From NCBI RefSeq assembly GCF_026805545.1, contig NZ_JAPRFR010000001.1:1-64000 (forward strand): a stretch of DNA of 64,000 nt, given 5' to 3'. A program made the position numbers and the translations under genes. The notes under the pieces were generated by a model. It did not search any database and had not been told where the DNA came from. It worked only from the letters and a program-made list of their open reading frames with translations. Shown one piece after another: positions 16,034 through 25,890 of this stretch. The stretch is from Aerococcus kribbianus. Lineage in GTDB: Bacteria > Bacillota > Bacilli > Lactobacillales > Aerococcaceae. Numbering within the stretch: the stretch's first letter is position 1; every line of letters starts with the position of its first letter.

Positions 16034-16130
16034 ACTAATTAAAAATTTGCTAAAGAAGGGGATTTCTTTTGGCTTGCCTAAGCTCATGTGGTATAGTTTG
16101 TGAGTAAATTTTAAATTTAGGGGTGAGACC

Positions 16131-16580
16131 ATGAGATTAATCGCTAAAGACTTTAGTCAACTCAGTAAAGAAGAGCTATATGAAATTTTAAAAGCACGTC
16201 AAGAGGTGTTTGTTGTCGAACAAGCTCGAGCTTATCAGGATTTGGATGAACTTGATTATGAGAGTTTCCATGTTTTTTATGAAGAGGACGATAGAGTTTT
16301 AGCTTATCTACGGGCCTTTCTCAAAGAAGGTGAACCAGGGACTATTCAAATGAGTCGCGTTTTGACTGTTGAACGTGGTAATGGGATTGGTGGCAAATTG
16401 CTTAAAGATGGCATTGCTGCTATTGTTGAAGAAAAGGATCCAGAACGTATTTATCTTGAAGCTAAGAATTTTGCTGTTGGTTTTTATGAACGTGAAGGCT
16501 TTCAAGCAGTCTCTGATGAATTTGAAGTTGATGGGCAAGCCCATGTGGCGATGGTGTTAGAAATTAATCAAGACAATTAA
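16131..16580 (+). CDS. GNAT family acetyltransferase, ElaA-like
   Basis: The 149-residue protein matches the ElaA group of GNAT enzymes: the N-terminal ELYEILKARQEVFVVEQ signature and YQDLDELDYES are followed by the acetyl-CoA loop region VERGNGIGGKLL (Q/RxxGxG/A type). The substrate is not known for this group. It has ribosome site GGGGTGAG and TATAGT about 40 bases upstream, and is followed by a weak terminator. Confidence 0.85.
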   Translation: MRLIAKDFSQLSKEELYEILKARQEVFVVEQARAYQDLDELDYESFHVFYEEDDRVLAYLRAFLKEGEPGTIQMSRVLTVERGNGIGGKLLKDGIAAIVEEKDPERIYLEAKNFAVGFYEREGFQAVSDEFEVDGQAHVAMVLEINQDN

Positions 16581-16589
16581 GGAAATGTT

Positions 16590-16615
16590 AAGTCAGCTGC
16601 TGAAGCTGGCTTTTT
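16590..16615 (+). terminator. Weak intrinsic terminator after the acetyltransferase gene
   Basis: AGTCAGCT pairs with AGCTGGCT (one G-U pair), followed by TTTTT. Confidence 0.65.
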
Positions 16616-16713
16616 AAGTATGCCAATTTTTGTAAAAGAGATATCCCTAAATAAATATATTAGCTTAGCCGTTTTCCTCCTTAGAGTTATCCAATTATTA
16701 TTTTTTTGATTTA

Positions 16714-16722
16714 TGGTATACT
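16714..16722 (+). promoter_or_regulatory. Extended -10 promoter of recD2
   Basis: TGGTATACT is an extended -10 element 24 bases before the GTG start. A weak TTTTTTTGATT tract lies upstream. Confidence 0.5.
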
Positions 16723-16746
16723 AATGCATTGCGAGGAGGTGGACAA

Positions 16747-19182
16747 GTGGAAGATCAAGACTACATTATTGGTGAAATTAAGGCAACTTATTTTGAAAAT
16801 CAAAACAATTATTATCGGGTCATGGCAATTAAGGTAGATGAAACTAATACCATGTATTCTGAAGATGAGATTGTGATTACGGGAAATTTTGTAAGTATTC
16901 AGGAAGGCACAACCTATCGTTTTAATGGGCAGCTTGTCGACCATCCTAAATATGGAGTACAATTTAAGTGTTTATCTTATGAAACACAAAAAATTTCAAG
17001 TCGTGAAGGTTTAGAGCGGTATTTATCTAGTGCGCAATTTCCTGGTATCGGAAAAACGTTGGCTAAACGAATTGTTGATTTATTTGGGCAAGAAACCATT
17101 GATATTATCTTGAACGAGCCCGAAAAACTTAAACAAGTCAAAGGTTTAAGCCCCAAAAGACGGACCTTATTGCATGAAATATTACAAGAGCAGCAAGGAA
17201 ATGAACAAATATTTGTCAAGTTAGCAGAAATGGGCTTTTCCAACCAGTTGTCTGCCCAAATATTTGGTAAATATCACAATGAAGCCATTGAAATTATCGA
17301 AGAAAATCCTTATGTACTTATAGAAGATATCAAAGGTTTTGGCTTTAAACGTGCTGATGATATTGCCTTGCGTATAGGTTTCCCTAGTGATGCTGATCAA
17401 CGATTGGCAGGAGGAATTGTTTACGCCTTGGACCGGATTTGTATGCAATCAGGTAATACTTATGTGGATAAGGATGCCTTGGCAGACTTGGTGGCAGATC
17501 TTTTATCCAGAGGACATGCTAAACCTATTTCGGTCGACCAAGTGAAAGTCATTATTGATGAGATGGAAGAAACAGGACGGTTAATAATTAGTGAAGACAC
17601 TAAAGTAGCTATTCCTAGCTTGTATTTCTCTGAAGCGGGTATTGCCGCAAAATTGAAACATATGCAGTCTGATCGTTACCAACCAGATTATCCAGGAATT
17701 GATTTAGATCAAGAAGTCCAGGATTTAGAGGTGGAATTGGGTATTCAATACGGACACGCCCAAAAAGCTGCCATCAAAGAAGCTATCATGACTCAAGTTT
17801 TTGTTTTAACGGGAGGCCCTGGTACAGGTAAAACAACTGTACTTAATGGTATTGTTCGTCTCTACGCCAAACTTAATGATCTTTCCTTAGACATTGATGA
17901 TTATGATCCTGGCGCCTTCCCCATTAATTTAGCGGCGCCAACGGGACGAGCTGCCAAACGGATGTCGGAAATGATTGGTTTACCTGCAGTCACTATTCAC
18001 CGTCTCCTCGGCTTAACTGGTGAAGAAGATCCTAGTGAAGACCTTGAGGATGAATTTAGGTCACTAGAAGCAGATCTGTTGATTGTAGATGAAATGTCTA
18101 TGGTGGATACTTGGTTGGCCAATCGTCTGCTAGAAGCCGTTCCTAGCTTTATGCAAGTGATTTTTGTTGGCGACCGTGACCAATTGCCTTCTGTGGGCCC
18201 GGGTCAAGTCCTATCAGATATCATCCGATCGCAAACGGTTAAAACACGAGAGCTAGATGAGATTTTTCGTCAAAAAGATGAGTCTACCATTGTGGAACTG
18301 GCCCACCAAATTAAGACGGGGGTAGTGCCTAAGAATTTGACAATCAACCAACGCGACCGGTCCTTCATTGCGGCGCCAGCAGCTAAAATTGCTCCCTTAA
18401 TTGGTAAAATTGCCGAAAAAGCTGTCGCTAAGGGCTATTCCAAACGAGATATCCAAGTCTTGGCACCTATGTATAAGGGGCAAGCGGGTATTGATGCCAT
18501 AAACCAAGAGTTACAGGCTCAGTTGAATCCTAATAATGACCAGAGTAAACGAGAAATGGTTTATTTTGAACAAATTTTCCGTCTAGGTGATAAGGTCTTA
18601 CAACTTCAAAATAAGGCCGAAGATAATGTCTTTAATGGTGATATAGGTGAAATTGTAGCTATTTTCTATGCCAATGAAACTACAGATAAAACGGATGAAA
18701 TCGTGGTGGCTTTTGATGAAGTCGAAGTCACTTATCCGCGTAAAGATTGGCAACAAATTACTTTGGCTTATTGTACGTCTATTCATAAGGCCCAAGGTTC
18801 AGAGTTTCCAATTGTTATTATTCCTCTAATCAAACAATTTCAACGGATGCTAAAGCGAAATTTAATTTATACCGCCATCACCCGGGCCAAGCAATCATTG
18901 ATTTTGGTAGGGGATCCTTATGCTTATCAAACAGCAATTCAGAATATTTCCAATGACCGGGACACCCAACTTTATGATTTTCTCTTGGAAGCGAATCATC
19001 TAGTGACTGATGGTGAAGAGGCAAAAGTAAATAATGAAGCATCAAAAACCAAGCAAAATAAACCAGCTAATCCGATTAATGAAGAAAATAGTTCTAACTA
19101 TCAATTAAGTGCGCAAATGATTATGACAGGACAAATTGATCCGTTGATAGGAATGGACAGTTTGTCTCCTTATGATTTTTGA
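16747..19182 (+). CDS. recD2: ATP-dependent DNA helicase RecD2 (YrrC)
   Basis: RecD2 is a 5'-3' superfamily 1B helicase that acts outside RecBCD in Firmicutes. The roughly 811-residue protein has an N-terminal OB-like domain and helix-hairpin-helix repeats (FPGIGKTLAKRIVDLFG and FGFKRADDIALRIG), Walker A GGPGTGKTT near residue 356, Walker B VDEMSMVD, motif III GDRDQLPSVGPGQ and motif VI YTAITRAKQSL. I chose the GTG at 16747, preceded by AGGAGGT; a TTG 18 bases upstream would overlap that site. The C-terminal 70 residues are polar and poorly conserved. Confidence 0.93.
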   Translation: MEDQDYIIGEIKATYFENQNNYYRVMAIKVDETNTMYSEDEIVITGNFVSIQEGTTYRFNGQLVDHPKYGVQFKCLSYETQKISSREGLERYLSSAQFPGIGKTLAKRIVDLFGQETIDIILNEPEKLKQVKGLSPKRRTLLHEILQEQQGNEQIFVKLAEMGFSNQLSAQIFGKYHNEAIEIIEENPYVLIEDIKGFGFKRADDIALRIGFPSDADQRLAGGIVYALDRICMQSGNTYVDKDALADLVADLLSRGHAKPISVDQVKVIIDEMEETGRLIISEDTKVAIPSLYFSEAGIAAKLKHMQSDRYQPDYPGIDLDQEVQDLEVELGIQYGHAQKAAIKEAIMTQVFVLTGGPGTGKTTVLNGIVRLYAKLNDLSLDIDDYDPGAFPINLAAPTGRAAKRMSEMIGLPAVTIHRLLGLTGEEDPSEDLEDEFRSLEADLLIVDEMSMVDTWLANRLLEAVPSFMQVIFVGDRDQLPSVGPGQVLSDIIRSQTVKTRELDEIFRQKDESTIVELAHQIKTGVVPKNLTINQRDRSFIAAPAAKIAPLIGKIAEKAVAKGYSKRDIQVLAPMYKGQAGIDAINQELQAQLNPNNDQSKREMVYFEQIFRLGDKVLQLQNKAEDNVFNGDIGEIVAIFYANETTDKTDEIVVAFDEVEVTYPRKDWQQITLAYCTSIHKAQGSEFPIVIIPLIKQFQRMLKRNLIYTAITRAKQSLILVGDPYAYQTAIQNISNDRDTQLYDFLLEANHLVTDGEEAKVNNEASKTKQNKPANPINEENSSNYQLSAQMIMTGQIDPLIGMDSLSPYDF

Positions 19183-19196
19183 TTAGAAAGTATTGC

Positions 19197-19226
19197 TTGA
19201 CAGATGAAATTGACTATCAGTATAAT
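19197..19226 (+). promoter_or_regulatory. Promoter of the alaS T-box leader
   Basis: TTGACA (19197-19202) and TATAAT (19221-19226) are both perfect, with an 18-base spacer. Confidence 0.88.
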
Positions 19227-19232
19227 TTATGA

Positions 19233-19455
19233 GTAAGAGAATATACGGAATCGCGAAAGACCATATCTTAATCATTTAGCGAGAGTGAATGGTGAAAGCA
19301 CTCAATTTAAGATGCTCCTTTCGTTTATGATTAAGTTGAAAAACTTCGCGCTCGCGTTAACAAGCAAAATGAAGAGGTAATGAACACAACATTGCAACTG
19401 AGGTGGTACCGCGCTTAGGCGTCCTTAGTAGCAAATTTTGTGTTCTTTTTTATTC
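19233..19455 (+). promoter_or_regulatory. T-box riboswitch (alanine) upstream of alaS
   Basis: The leader has the hallmark antiterminator bulge GGTGGTACCGCG near 19402 and a terminator formed by GAACACAA pairing with TTTTGTGTTC, followed by Ts at 19445. Stem I contains GAATGGTGAAAGCACTC. A GCT codon (Ala) at 19314-19316, followed by C in the expected 3' side of the specifier loop, is the likely specifier. Uncharged tRNA-Ala would stabilise the antiterminator and allow alaS transcription; the tRNA-Ala (TGC) gene at 947-1019 encodes a possible ligand through wobble. Confidence 0.92.
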
Positions 19456-19469
19456 AAGGAGGATAAGAA

Positions 19470-22106
19470 ATGCAAGCATTAACTAGTGCTGAAATTAGAC
19501 AAAAATGGTTAGACTTTTGGGAATCAAAAGGGCATAGCGTAGAACCATCTGCTTCGCTAGTGCCGGTGGATGATCCCACCTTATTATGGATTAACTCTGG
19601 AGTAGCCACTTTAAAGAAATATTTTGATGGCTCAGTTGTCCCTGATAATCCTCGGATTACTAACTCCCAAAAATCCATCCGTACTAACGATATTGAAAAT
19701 GTAGGGGTTACTGCTCGTCACCATACCCTATTTGAAATGCTAGGTAACTTTTCTATTGGTGACTATTTCAAGGCAGAAGTGATTCCATGGGCCTGGGAAT
19801 TATTAACGGGTCCGGAATGGTTTGCTATTGACCCTAACAAGTTATACATGACTTATTATCCTGAAGACAAGGAAACTTTGGCTTTATGGCAAGAAGTTAC
19901 TGGATTATCTGATGAGCATTTTGTGCCAGTGGAAGATAACTTTTGGGATTTGGGTGCCGGTCCATGTGGTCCAGACACTGAGATTTTCTTTGATCGTGGG
20001 GAAAAATTCCAAGACCTAGAAGATTCTGATCCAGAAATGTATCCAGGTGGGGAAAACGAACGTTATTTAGAAATTTGGAATATCGTTTTCTCCCAATTTA
20101 ACCATATGCCAGATGGTCAATATCTTCCATTAAAACATAAAAATATTGATACTGGTATGGGTCTGGAACGTATGGCTAGCGTGATGCAAGATGCGGAAAC
20201 CAATTTTGAAACCGACTTATTCATGCCGATTATCCATGCCATTGAAAAACGTGACCAAGCGCAAAACTATGGAGCAAATAAGACGACAGACGTCTCCTAC
20301 AAAGTCATTGCCGACCATATTCGTGCAGTAACCTTTGCGATTGGAGACCGGGCCTTACCGTCCAATGAAGGTCGTGGTTATATCTTGCGGCGCTTAATTC
20401 GCCGGGCGATGATGCATGGGCGCCGTTTGGGCATTAATCGCGCCTTTTTATCTGAATTAGTGCCTGTCGTGGGTCACATTATGGAAGATTATTATCCAGA
20501 AATTTTAGCTGACCAAGACTTTATTATGGAAGTCATTGCTACTGAAGAAGGGCGTTTCTTAGAGACGATTTCTGAAGGAGAAGCCATTCTATCCGCTGAA
20601 ATTGACCGCTTAAAAGCAGACAAAGAAAATACCCTAGCAGGAGATTTTGCCTTTAAACTTTATGATACTTATGGCTTCCCGTTGGAGTTAACAGATGAAT
20701 ACCTAGCTGATGCTAATATGGCGACTGACCATGATGCCTTTAACCAAGAAATGCAAGCTCAACGTGAACGCGCTCGGGCAGCACGTAAAGATAGTCAAGG
20801 AATGGGGATCCAGTCTGAGATTCTAGGTGACATCCAAGTCGCAAGCCAATTCATTGGATATGATCACATAGCCGCTGATTCTGTAGTGAATGCTTTAATT
20901 TTGGATGATCAATTTGTTGATGAGGCTGGTCCTGGTGATTTAGCTTACTTGACGACTGAGGTCACACCTTTCTATGCGGAAATGGGAGGACAAGTTGCTG
21001 ATACTGGTTTCATTCAAAATGAAGCAGGAGAGTCACTTGGCCGGGTTGTTGATGTGCAAAGGGCGCCAAATGGCCAACACTTACACCAAGTTGAGCTTTT
21101 AGCTGACATTCAAATTAATCAAATGATTCATTTACTCGTCGATGAAAAACGCCGTCATGCGATTACTAAGAACCATACGGCTACCCACCTTCTTCACCAA
21201 GCCCTAAAAGATATTTTAGGTGACCATGCCAACCAAGCAGGTTCCTTAGTCAATGAAAATGAATTACGTTTTGACTTTACTCATTTTGGTCAAGTCACTG
21301 ACCAAGAATTAGTGGAAATGGAACACTTGGTTAATGAGAAAGTCTGGGAAGGTATCCAGGTACAAACCATTGAAACAAGTATTGAAGAAGCCAAAGCTCG
21401 TGGTGCTATGGCGTTATTTGGTGAAAAATACGGTGATCAAGTACGGATGGTAACAGTTGATGACTGGTCGATTGAGCTCTGTGGTGGGGTCCATGTGGCT
21501 AATACAGCAGAAATTGGTGTCTTCAAGATTATGTCAGAATCAGGAATCGGTGCCGGTGTTCGTCGGATTGTAGCTGTAACTGGTGAAGCCGCTGTTAATG
21601 TTTTTAAGGCACAAGAAGAAATCTTGAAATCTGTAGCTGAATACATTAAGGTACAAAAACCACAAGAGATTATGCCACGCTTACAAGCTAATGCCCAAGA
21701 AAATAAGGCTTTAGAACAAGAATTAAGCTCGCTTAAATCCAAAGCCAACCAAGCAGCAGCTGGACAAGTTTTCCAAGATGTGCAAAGCAAAGGTGATCGT
21801 CGCTATATTGCAGCTGCCTTAACCAACAAGACTATGGATGATTTGCGTAAAATTAATGATGAATGGAAGCAAGGCGATTATTCTGATGTGCTTGTCCTAG
21901 CAACTGATAACCAAGGAAAAGCCAACTTACTTGTGGCAGTCAATGATAAACTTATTGGAGAAGGCGTTAAAGCAGGTGACCTTATCAAAGAATTGGCCCC
22001 AATCGTTGGTGGGGGAGGCGGAGGTCGCCCTAACCTTGCCCAAGCTGGAGGAAAGAATCCTGCCGGAATTCAAGATGCGCTATCAAAAGTTGCTGATTTG
22101 TTGTAA
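19470..22106 (+). CDS. alaS: Alanyl-tRNA synthetase
   Basis: AlaS charges tRNA-Ala and edits mischarged Ser and Gly. The 878-residue protein has the class II core (TLLWINSGVATLKKYFDG, RHHTLFEMLGNFSIGDYF), the editing-domain zinc-site motifs HTATHLLH and ELCGGVH, and the C-terminal GGGGGGRPNLAQAGG of the C-Ala domain. The ATG follows AAGGAGG, downstream of the T-box. It leads a cluster with ireB and ruvX that is conserved in order across Firmicutes. Confidence 0.97.
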   Translation: MQALTSAEIRQKWLDFWESKGHSVEPSASLVPVDDPTLLWINSGVATLKKYFDGSVVPDNPRITNSQKSIRTNDIENVGVTARHHTLFEMLGNFSIGDYFKAEVIPWAWELLTGPEWFAIDPNKLYMTYYPEDKETLALWQEVTGLSDEHFVPVEDNFWDLGAGPCGPDTEIFFDRGEKFQDLEDSDPEMYPGGENERYLEIWNIVFSQFNHMPDGQYLPLKHKNIDTGMGLERMASVMQDAETNFETDLFMPIIHAIEKRDQAQNYGANKTTDVSYKVIADHIRAVTFAIGDRALPSNEGRGYILRRLIRRAMMHGRRLGINRAFLSELVPVVGHIMEDYYPEILADQDFIMEVIATEEGRFLETISEGEAILSAEIDRLKADKENTLAGDFAFKLYDTYGFPLELTDEYLADANMATDHDAFNQEMQAQRERARAARKDSQGMGIQSEILGDIQVASQFIGYDHIAADSVVNALILDDQFVDEAGPGDLAYLTTEVTPFYAEMGGQVADTGFIQNEAGESLGRVVDVQRAPNGQHLHQVELLADIQINQMIHLLVDEKRRHAITKNHTATHLLHQALKDILGDHANQAGSLVNENELRFDFTHFGQVTDQELVEMEHLVNEKVWEGIQVQTIETSIEEAKARGAMALFGEKYGDQVRMVTVDDWSIELCGGVHVANTAEIGVFKIMSESGIGAGVRRIVAVTGEAAVNVFKAQEEILKSVAEYIKVQKPQEIMPRLQANAQENKALEQELSSLKSKANQAAAGQVFQDVQSKGDRRYIAAALTNKTMDDLRKINDEWKQGDYSDVLVLATDNQGKANLLVAVNDKLIGEGVKAGDLIKELAPIVGGGGGGRPNLAQAGGKNPAGIQDALSKVADLL

Positions 22107-22174
22107 AATAGACTTAGATTCTAGTAAACTTAGCTTATTCTAGAGAGAAATCGATAGAATTCAGGAGGTGCACA

Positions 22175-22438
22175 ATGATGAACAAAGATGAAACGGTATT
22201 ATTTAATTTTGGTGACAACAAAGAGAAGGATATTAAAGAAAGCTTGGAAGTTGTTTACGATGCATTAGTAGAAAAAGGTTATAATCCGATCAACCAAATC
22301 GTTGGCTATCTCCTATCTGGAGATCCTGCCTATATCCCTCGTCATAAGGAAGCGCGGAATGTGATACGTTATCATGATCGCGATGAAATCCTCGAAGAAT
22401 TAATTCAATCCTACATGAAACAATCTGGGAGAGAATAA
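22175..22438 (+). CDS. IreB family regulatory phosphoprotein (UPF0297, YrzL)
   Basis: This 87-residue protein matches the UPF0297/IreB family ([11 protein letters not shown] at the start, then [18 protein letters not shown]). In Enterococcus faecalis IreB is phosphorylated by the kinase IreK and restrains cephalosporin resistance; the N-terminal threonine in KDETVLF corresponds to the region modified there. The alaS-ireB-ruvX-DUF1292 order is conserved in Firmicutes. Two adjacent ATG codons (22175, 22178) follow the ribosome site AGGAGGTG and either may be used. The stop overlaps ruvX by 1 nt. Confidence 0.88.
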   Translation: MMNKDETVLFNFGDNKEKDIKESLEVVYDALVEKGYNPINQIVGYLLSGDPAYIPRHKEARNVIRYHDRDEILEELIQSYMKQSGRE

Positions 22439-22854
22439 TGCGGACGATGGGTTTAGATGTCGGCTCTAAAACAGTCGGCGTAGCGGTCTCTGATGCCTTA
22501 GGTTGGACAGCCCAAGGAGTAGAGATTGTAGCTATCAATGAAGAAGAAGCAGACTTTAACATGAAACGGCTCGGCCAGCTCATTCAGGAATACGAGGTTT
22601 CCACTGTTGTTATTGGCTTACCGAAGAATATGAATAATAGTGAAGGCCCACGAGCAGAAGCTTCCCGAAACTATGGCGATTTATTGACTCAGCATTTCCC
22701 AGTCCAAGTGGTCTACCAAGATGAACGACTAACGACTGTCCAAGCAGAACGGATGCTGGTCGAAAAAGGGGATGTGAGTCGTAAGAAACGTAAGAAGGTC
22801 ATTGATAAATTAGCTGCTGTATTAATACTACAAAACTATCTTGATGCCCATTAA
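22438..22854 (+). CDS. ruvX: Putative pre-16S rRNA nuclease/Holliday junction resolvase-like protein
   Basis: YqgF (RuvX) has an RNase H-like fold and is implicated in 16S rRNA 5'-end maturation. The 138-residue protein shows the first acidic residue in [16 protein letters not shown], the central [17 protein letters not shown] and the [13 protein letters not shown] motif, with a final Asp in the KVIDKLAA stretch. Translational coupling to ireB is likely from the overlapping TAATG. Confidence 0.93.
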   Translation: MRTMGLDVGSKTVGVAVSDALGWTAQGVEIVAINEEEADFNMKRLGQLIQEYEVSTVVIGLPKNMNNSEGPRAEASRNYGDLLTQHFPVQVVYQDERLTTVQAERMLVEKGDVSRKKRKKVIDKLAAVLILQNYLDAH

Positions 22855-22889
22855 ACAGACATTGAAACACAAAAAAGGAGGAAACTTTG

Positions 22890-23198
22890 ATGACACAAGA
22901 TCATAACCATGAGCATGACCATGACCATGAACATGAACATATTACTATTGTTGATGAAGAAGGTAATGAAACCCTCTATGATATTCTATTCACCTTTGAT
23001 TCAGAAGACTTTGATAAATCATATGTTCTTGTTTATCCTGCTGGTGAAGCAGATGATGAAGCCATTGAATTAGAAGCATTTTCATATGTGGAAGCTGAAA
23101 ATGGCACAGAAGGGGAACTACAACCGATCACTACTGAAGAAGAGTGGGATATGATTGAAGAGGTCCTTAATACTTTCATCACTGATGAGGAAGAATAA
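22890..23198 (+). CDS. DUF1292 family protein with histidine-rich N-terminus
   Basis: The 102-residue acidic protein (YrzB-like) belongs to DUF1292, whose members follow ruvX in many Firmicutes; its function is unknown. The body has the family pattern [20 protein letters not shown]. Residues 5-17 are unusual: [13 protein letters not shown] holds seven histidines alternating with acidic residues and Asn, resembling the metal-binding stretches of zinc or nickel proteins. I chose the ATG at 22890, after AAAGGAGG, over the TTG one codon upstream. A terminator follows. Confidence 0.85.
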   Translation: MTQDHNHEHDHDHEHEHITIVDEEGNETLYDILFTFDSEDFDKSYVLVYPAGEADDEAIELEAFSYVEAENGTEGELQPITTEEEWDMIEEVLNTFITDEEE

Positions 23199-23220
23199 AA
23201 CTTATTATAGATTAATTACT

Positions 23221-23256
23221 AAGAGGCTGGGAAAAATGATTCCAGTCTCTTTTCTT
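23221..23256 (+). terminator. Terminator of the alaS-ireB-ruvX-DUF1292 cluster
   Basis: AAGAGGCTGGGA pairs with TCCAGTCTCTT, followed by TTCTTG. It is a GGCTGGGA-family hairpin. Confidence 0.82.
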
Positions 23257-23443
23257 GTGCCGTGTTAGTTAGGCTTAAAATGGGAAAAGATTGCATAGAG
23301 ATTACAAAAAACTTACTTTTTGCTAATATCATGTAATATAGGCAATAATAATACGATAATCGTGTATAATGAAATGAGTTTTAATATGAAGATGGTAGAG
23401 TAAACTTTTGTTTAAGCTTAAACTACCGAATAAGGAGATTGCT

Positions 23444-24562
23444 ATGGTTAGAAAATCCCAACGGAATAACGCAGACCGAAAAAATGAAGCCAAGCGCGAA
23501 GATAATCTTGCCAACAAAATAGTCAAATGGTTATTTGCTGGCCTTATTGCCTTTGTTCTATTGATATGTTTATATGGTGTATTTTTGATTACAGTGGGCG
23601 GAATTGGCAACAAGGATGAGGTTAAAGTTGATGTGCCGGTTGGTGCTTCTGCATCGAGTGTGGCAAGTCAGTTAGAAGACCAAAATGTTATTGCTAATGC
23701 TAGCTTGTTTAATTTATACCAACGGATTAAGGGCGGCCAAGGTGTACAAGCAGGTACTTATACCATGCATGAAAATATGAGTATGCAGTCAGCTTTAAAG
23801 ACTTTAAATGCAGGTAGTCAATCAGGGGAAGTCTACCGCTTGGTAATTCCAGAGGGCACTAATTTAGAAGGCATTAGTCAAATTGTTGAAGAAAATTCTG
23901 ATTATACCGCTGAAGAATTTATGGAAGTGGCCACAGATGAAAAATTCTTCCAAAAGATGCAGTCACTTTATCCTGATATGCTAGCTGAGGTTGCTGAAAA
24001 AGATGATGTCCGTTACAAACTAGAAGGTTACCTCTTCCCTGCGACTTATGAAATTGGGGCAGGAGAAAGTATCGAAGAAATTATTGATAAAATGGTTGGA
24101 CAAATGAACCAGGTTTATAACAGTCATATTGATCAAGTCAACCAGTCAGACTATAGCTTCCATGAATTATTGACATTAGCTTCTCTAGTAGAGGCCGAAG
24201 CACCTGAAACAGCTGACCGTCAATTAATTGCGGGAATATTTATTAATCGCTTGAATACGGGGATGCCAATTCAATCAGATATCTCAATTTCTTACGCTTT
24301 AAACGAACATCGTCCTTATGTGACTTATGAAGATACTGAGGTTGATTCACCTTATAACCTCTACCAAAATCCTGGCCTAGGACCGGGACCATTTAATAGT
24401 CCTGGTTTAGAAGCCATTGAAGCCAGTTTAGCACCAGAACCGTCAGATTATCTGTATTTTGTTGCTGACTTACAAACAGGTGAGGTTTATTATGCAGAAA
24501 CTTATGAGGAGCATTTAGCCTTAGTTGACCAATATGTTTCTGAAGAAAATGCCAACATGTAA
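23444..24562 (+). CDS. mltG: Endolytic murein transglycosylase MltG (YceG-like)
   Basis: MltG cuts nascent glycan strands at the membrane and sets chain ends. The 372-residue protein has a basic N-terminus, a single membrane segment (about residues 28-48), a LysM-like segment (VPVGASASSVASQLED) and the YceG domain with its catalytic Glu in ASLVEAEAPE and the conserved GIFINRL and MPIQSDISISYAL motifs. I chose the ATG at 23444, preceded by AAGGAG; upstream starts lack a ribosome site. It is the first gene of a likely mltG-udk-greA run, with a hairpin after it. Confidence 0.93.
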   Translation: MVRKSQRNNADRKNEAKREDNLANKIVKWLFAGLIAFVLLICLYGVFLITVGGIGNKDEVKVDVPVGASASSVASQLEDQNVIANASLFNLYQRIKGGQGVQAGTYTMHENMSMQSALKTLNAGSQSGEVYRLVIPEGTNLEGISQIVEENSDYTAEEFMEVATDEKFFQKMQSLYPDMLAEVAEKDDVRYKLEGYLFPATYEIGAGESIEEIIDKMVGQMNQVYNSHIDQVNQSDYSFHELLTLASLVEAEAPETADRQLIAGIFINRLNTGMPIQSDISISYALNEHRPYVTYEDTEVDSPYNLYQNPGLGPGPFNSPGLEAIEASLAPEPSDYLYFVADLQTGEVYYAETYEEHLALVDQYVSEENANM

Positions 24563-24576
24563 GTAAAAAGAAAATA

Positions 24577-24608
24577 CGAGGAGCTCAGGGATAGCTGAGC
24601 TTCTTTTA
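24577..24608 (+). terminator. Intrinsic hairpin after mltG
   Basis: AGGAGCTCAG pairs with CTGAGCTTCT (one G-U pair) and is followed by TTTT. It may only attenuate read-through into udk. Confidence 0.7.
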
Positions 24609-24638
24609 TGCCTATTGATAGAATTGGGGGAGACGATT

Positions 24639-25271
24639 ATGGAAAATCATCCAATTATTATTGGTGTCACTGGTGGGACTGGCTCAGGAAAGACCAGTGT
24701 CACACGAAAAATCATGGCTAATTACGAAGATGTTTCATTGGCTTATATTGAACAAGATGCCTACTATAAGGACCAGTCCCATTTGTCTTTTGAAGAGCGT
24801 GTAAAGACTAATTATGACCATCCCTTAGCCTTTGATACCGCCTTATTAAAAAAACACTTGCAAATGCTTTTAAATGGTCAAGCTATCGATATGCCTGTTT
24901 ATGATTATAGTGCCCATACCCGGAGTCAAGAAACCGTTCATATCAGCCCCAAAGAAGTGATTATTCTTGAGGGAATCCTTATCTTGTATGATGAAGAATT
25001 ACGTGATTTGATGGATATCAAGGTTTATGTTGACACTGATGATGATATTCGAATTATTCGGCGTATTCAACGTGATATTGCGGAACGGGGACGATCACTA
25101 GAATCAGTTATCAAACAATATACCGAAGTGGTCAAACCAATGCATGAGCAATTTATTGAACCCACTAAACGATATGCAGACTTGATTATACCTGAAGGCG
25201 GTCAAAACTTAGTCGCCATCGATTTAATGCGGACTAAGATTTCAGCTATCCTCTTAGAAAAGAAAAAGTAA
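24639..25271 (+). CDS. udk: Uridine kinase
   Basis: Udk phosphorylates uridine and cytidine in pyrimidine salvage. The 210-residue protein has P-loop [12 protein letters not shown] near residue 8, the substrate-site [17 protein letters not shown] and [20 protein letters not shown] with [13 protein letters not shown] in the lid. I chose the ATG at 24639, preceded by GGGGGAG. The mltG-udk-greA order is conserved in Firmicutes. Confidence 0.95.
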   Translation: MENHPIIIGVTGGTGSGKTSVTRKIMANYEDVSLAYIEQDAYYKDQSHLSFEERVKTNYDHPLAFDTALLKKHLQMLLNGQAIDMPVYDYSAHTRSQETVHISPKEVIILEGILILYDEELRDLMDIKVYVDTDDDIRIIRRIQRDIAERGRSLESVIKQYTEVVKPMHEQFIEPTKRYADLIIPEGGQNLVAIDLMRTKISAILLEKKK

Positions 25272-25346
25272 TTGATATTGCTTTTTAAGGTGATAAATGA
25301 TATTGTAATGCTATTGATTTTTGTATAGAAACGTTAGGAGATTATT

Positions 25347-25829
25347 ATGACTGAAGAAGTTTTTCCAATGACCCAAGAGGGTAAAGAAAAATTAGAAAAA
25401 GAACTTGAAGAATTAAAAGTTGTTAAACGTAAGGAAATCGTGGAACGGATTAAAATTGCCCGTTCTTATGGCGATTTATCTGAAAACTCAGAATACGAAG
25501 CGGCTAAAGACGAGCAAGCCTTTGTTGAAGGGCAAATTGCCAAATTAGAAAAAATGATTCGTTATGCTGAGATTATTAATCCTGAAGATTATGAAGACGA
25601 TGTTGTTAGCCTAGGACGTAAGGTTAAGTTCATTGAATTACCTGATGGCGACGAAGAAGAATATTCTATTGTCGGTAAGGCAGAAGCTGATCCGATGGAA
25701 GGTAAGATTTCCAATGAATCACCAATTGCTAAGGCTTTACTAGGTAAACATGAAGGTGATGAAGTGACGATTTCCACTCCAGGTGGCGACATGCAAGTTC
25801 GTATCGTAAAAGTAGAAGAACTTGCCTAA
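25347..25829 (+). CDS. greA: Transcription elongation factor GreA
   Basis: GreA rescues backtracked RNA polymerase by stimulating transcript cleavage. The 160-residue protein shows the N-terminal coiled coil with the family stretch [20 protein letters not shown], whose Asp and Glu act at the tip, and the C-terminal FKBP-like part including [17 protein letters not shown]. The ribosome site is TAGGAG. It is followed by a strong terminator. Confidence 0.96.
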   Translation: MTEEVFPMTQEGKEKLEKELEELKVVKRKEIVERIKIARSYGDLSENSEYEAAKDEQAFVEGQIAKLEKMIRYAEIINPEDYEDDVVSLGRKVKFIELPDGDEEEYSIVGKAEADPMEGKISNESPIAKALLGKHEGDEVTISTPGGDMQVRIVKVEELA

Positions 25830-25842
25830 AAAGCGATTAAAT

Positions 25843-25890
25843 AAGAGACAAAACCGGTGAATCACCAGTTTTGTCTCTTATTTTTTTATA
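25843..25890 (+). terminator. Strong terminator of greA
   Basis: TAAGAGACAAAACCGGTGA pairs almost perfectly with TCACCAGTTTTGTCTCTTA, followed by TTTTTTT. Confidence 0.95.
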
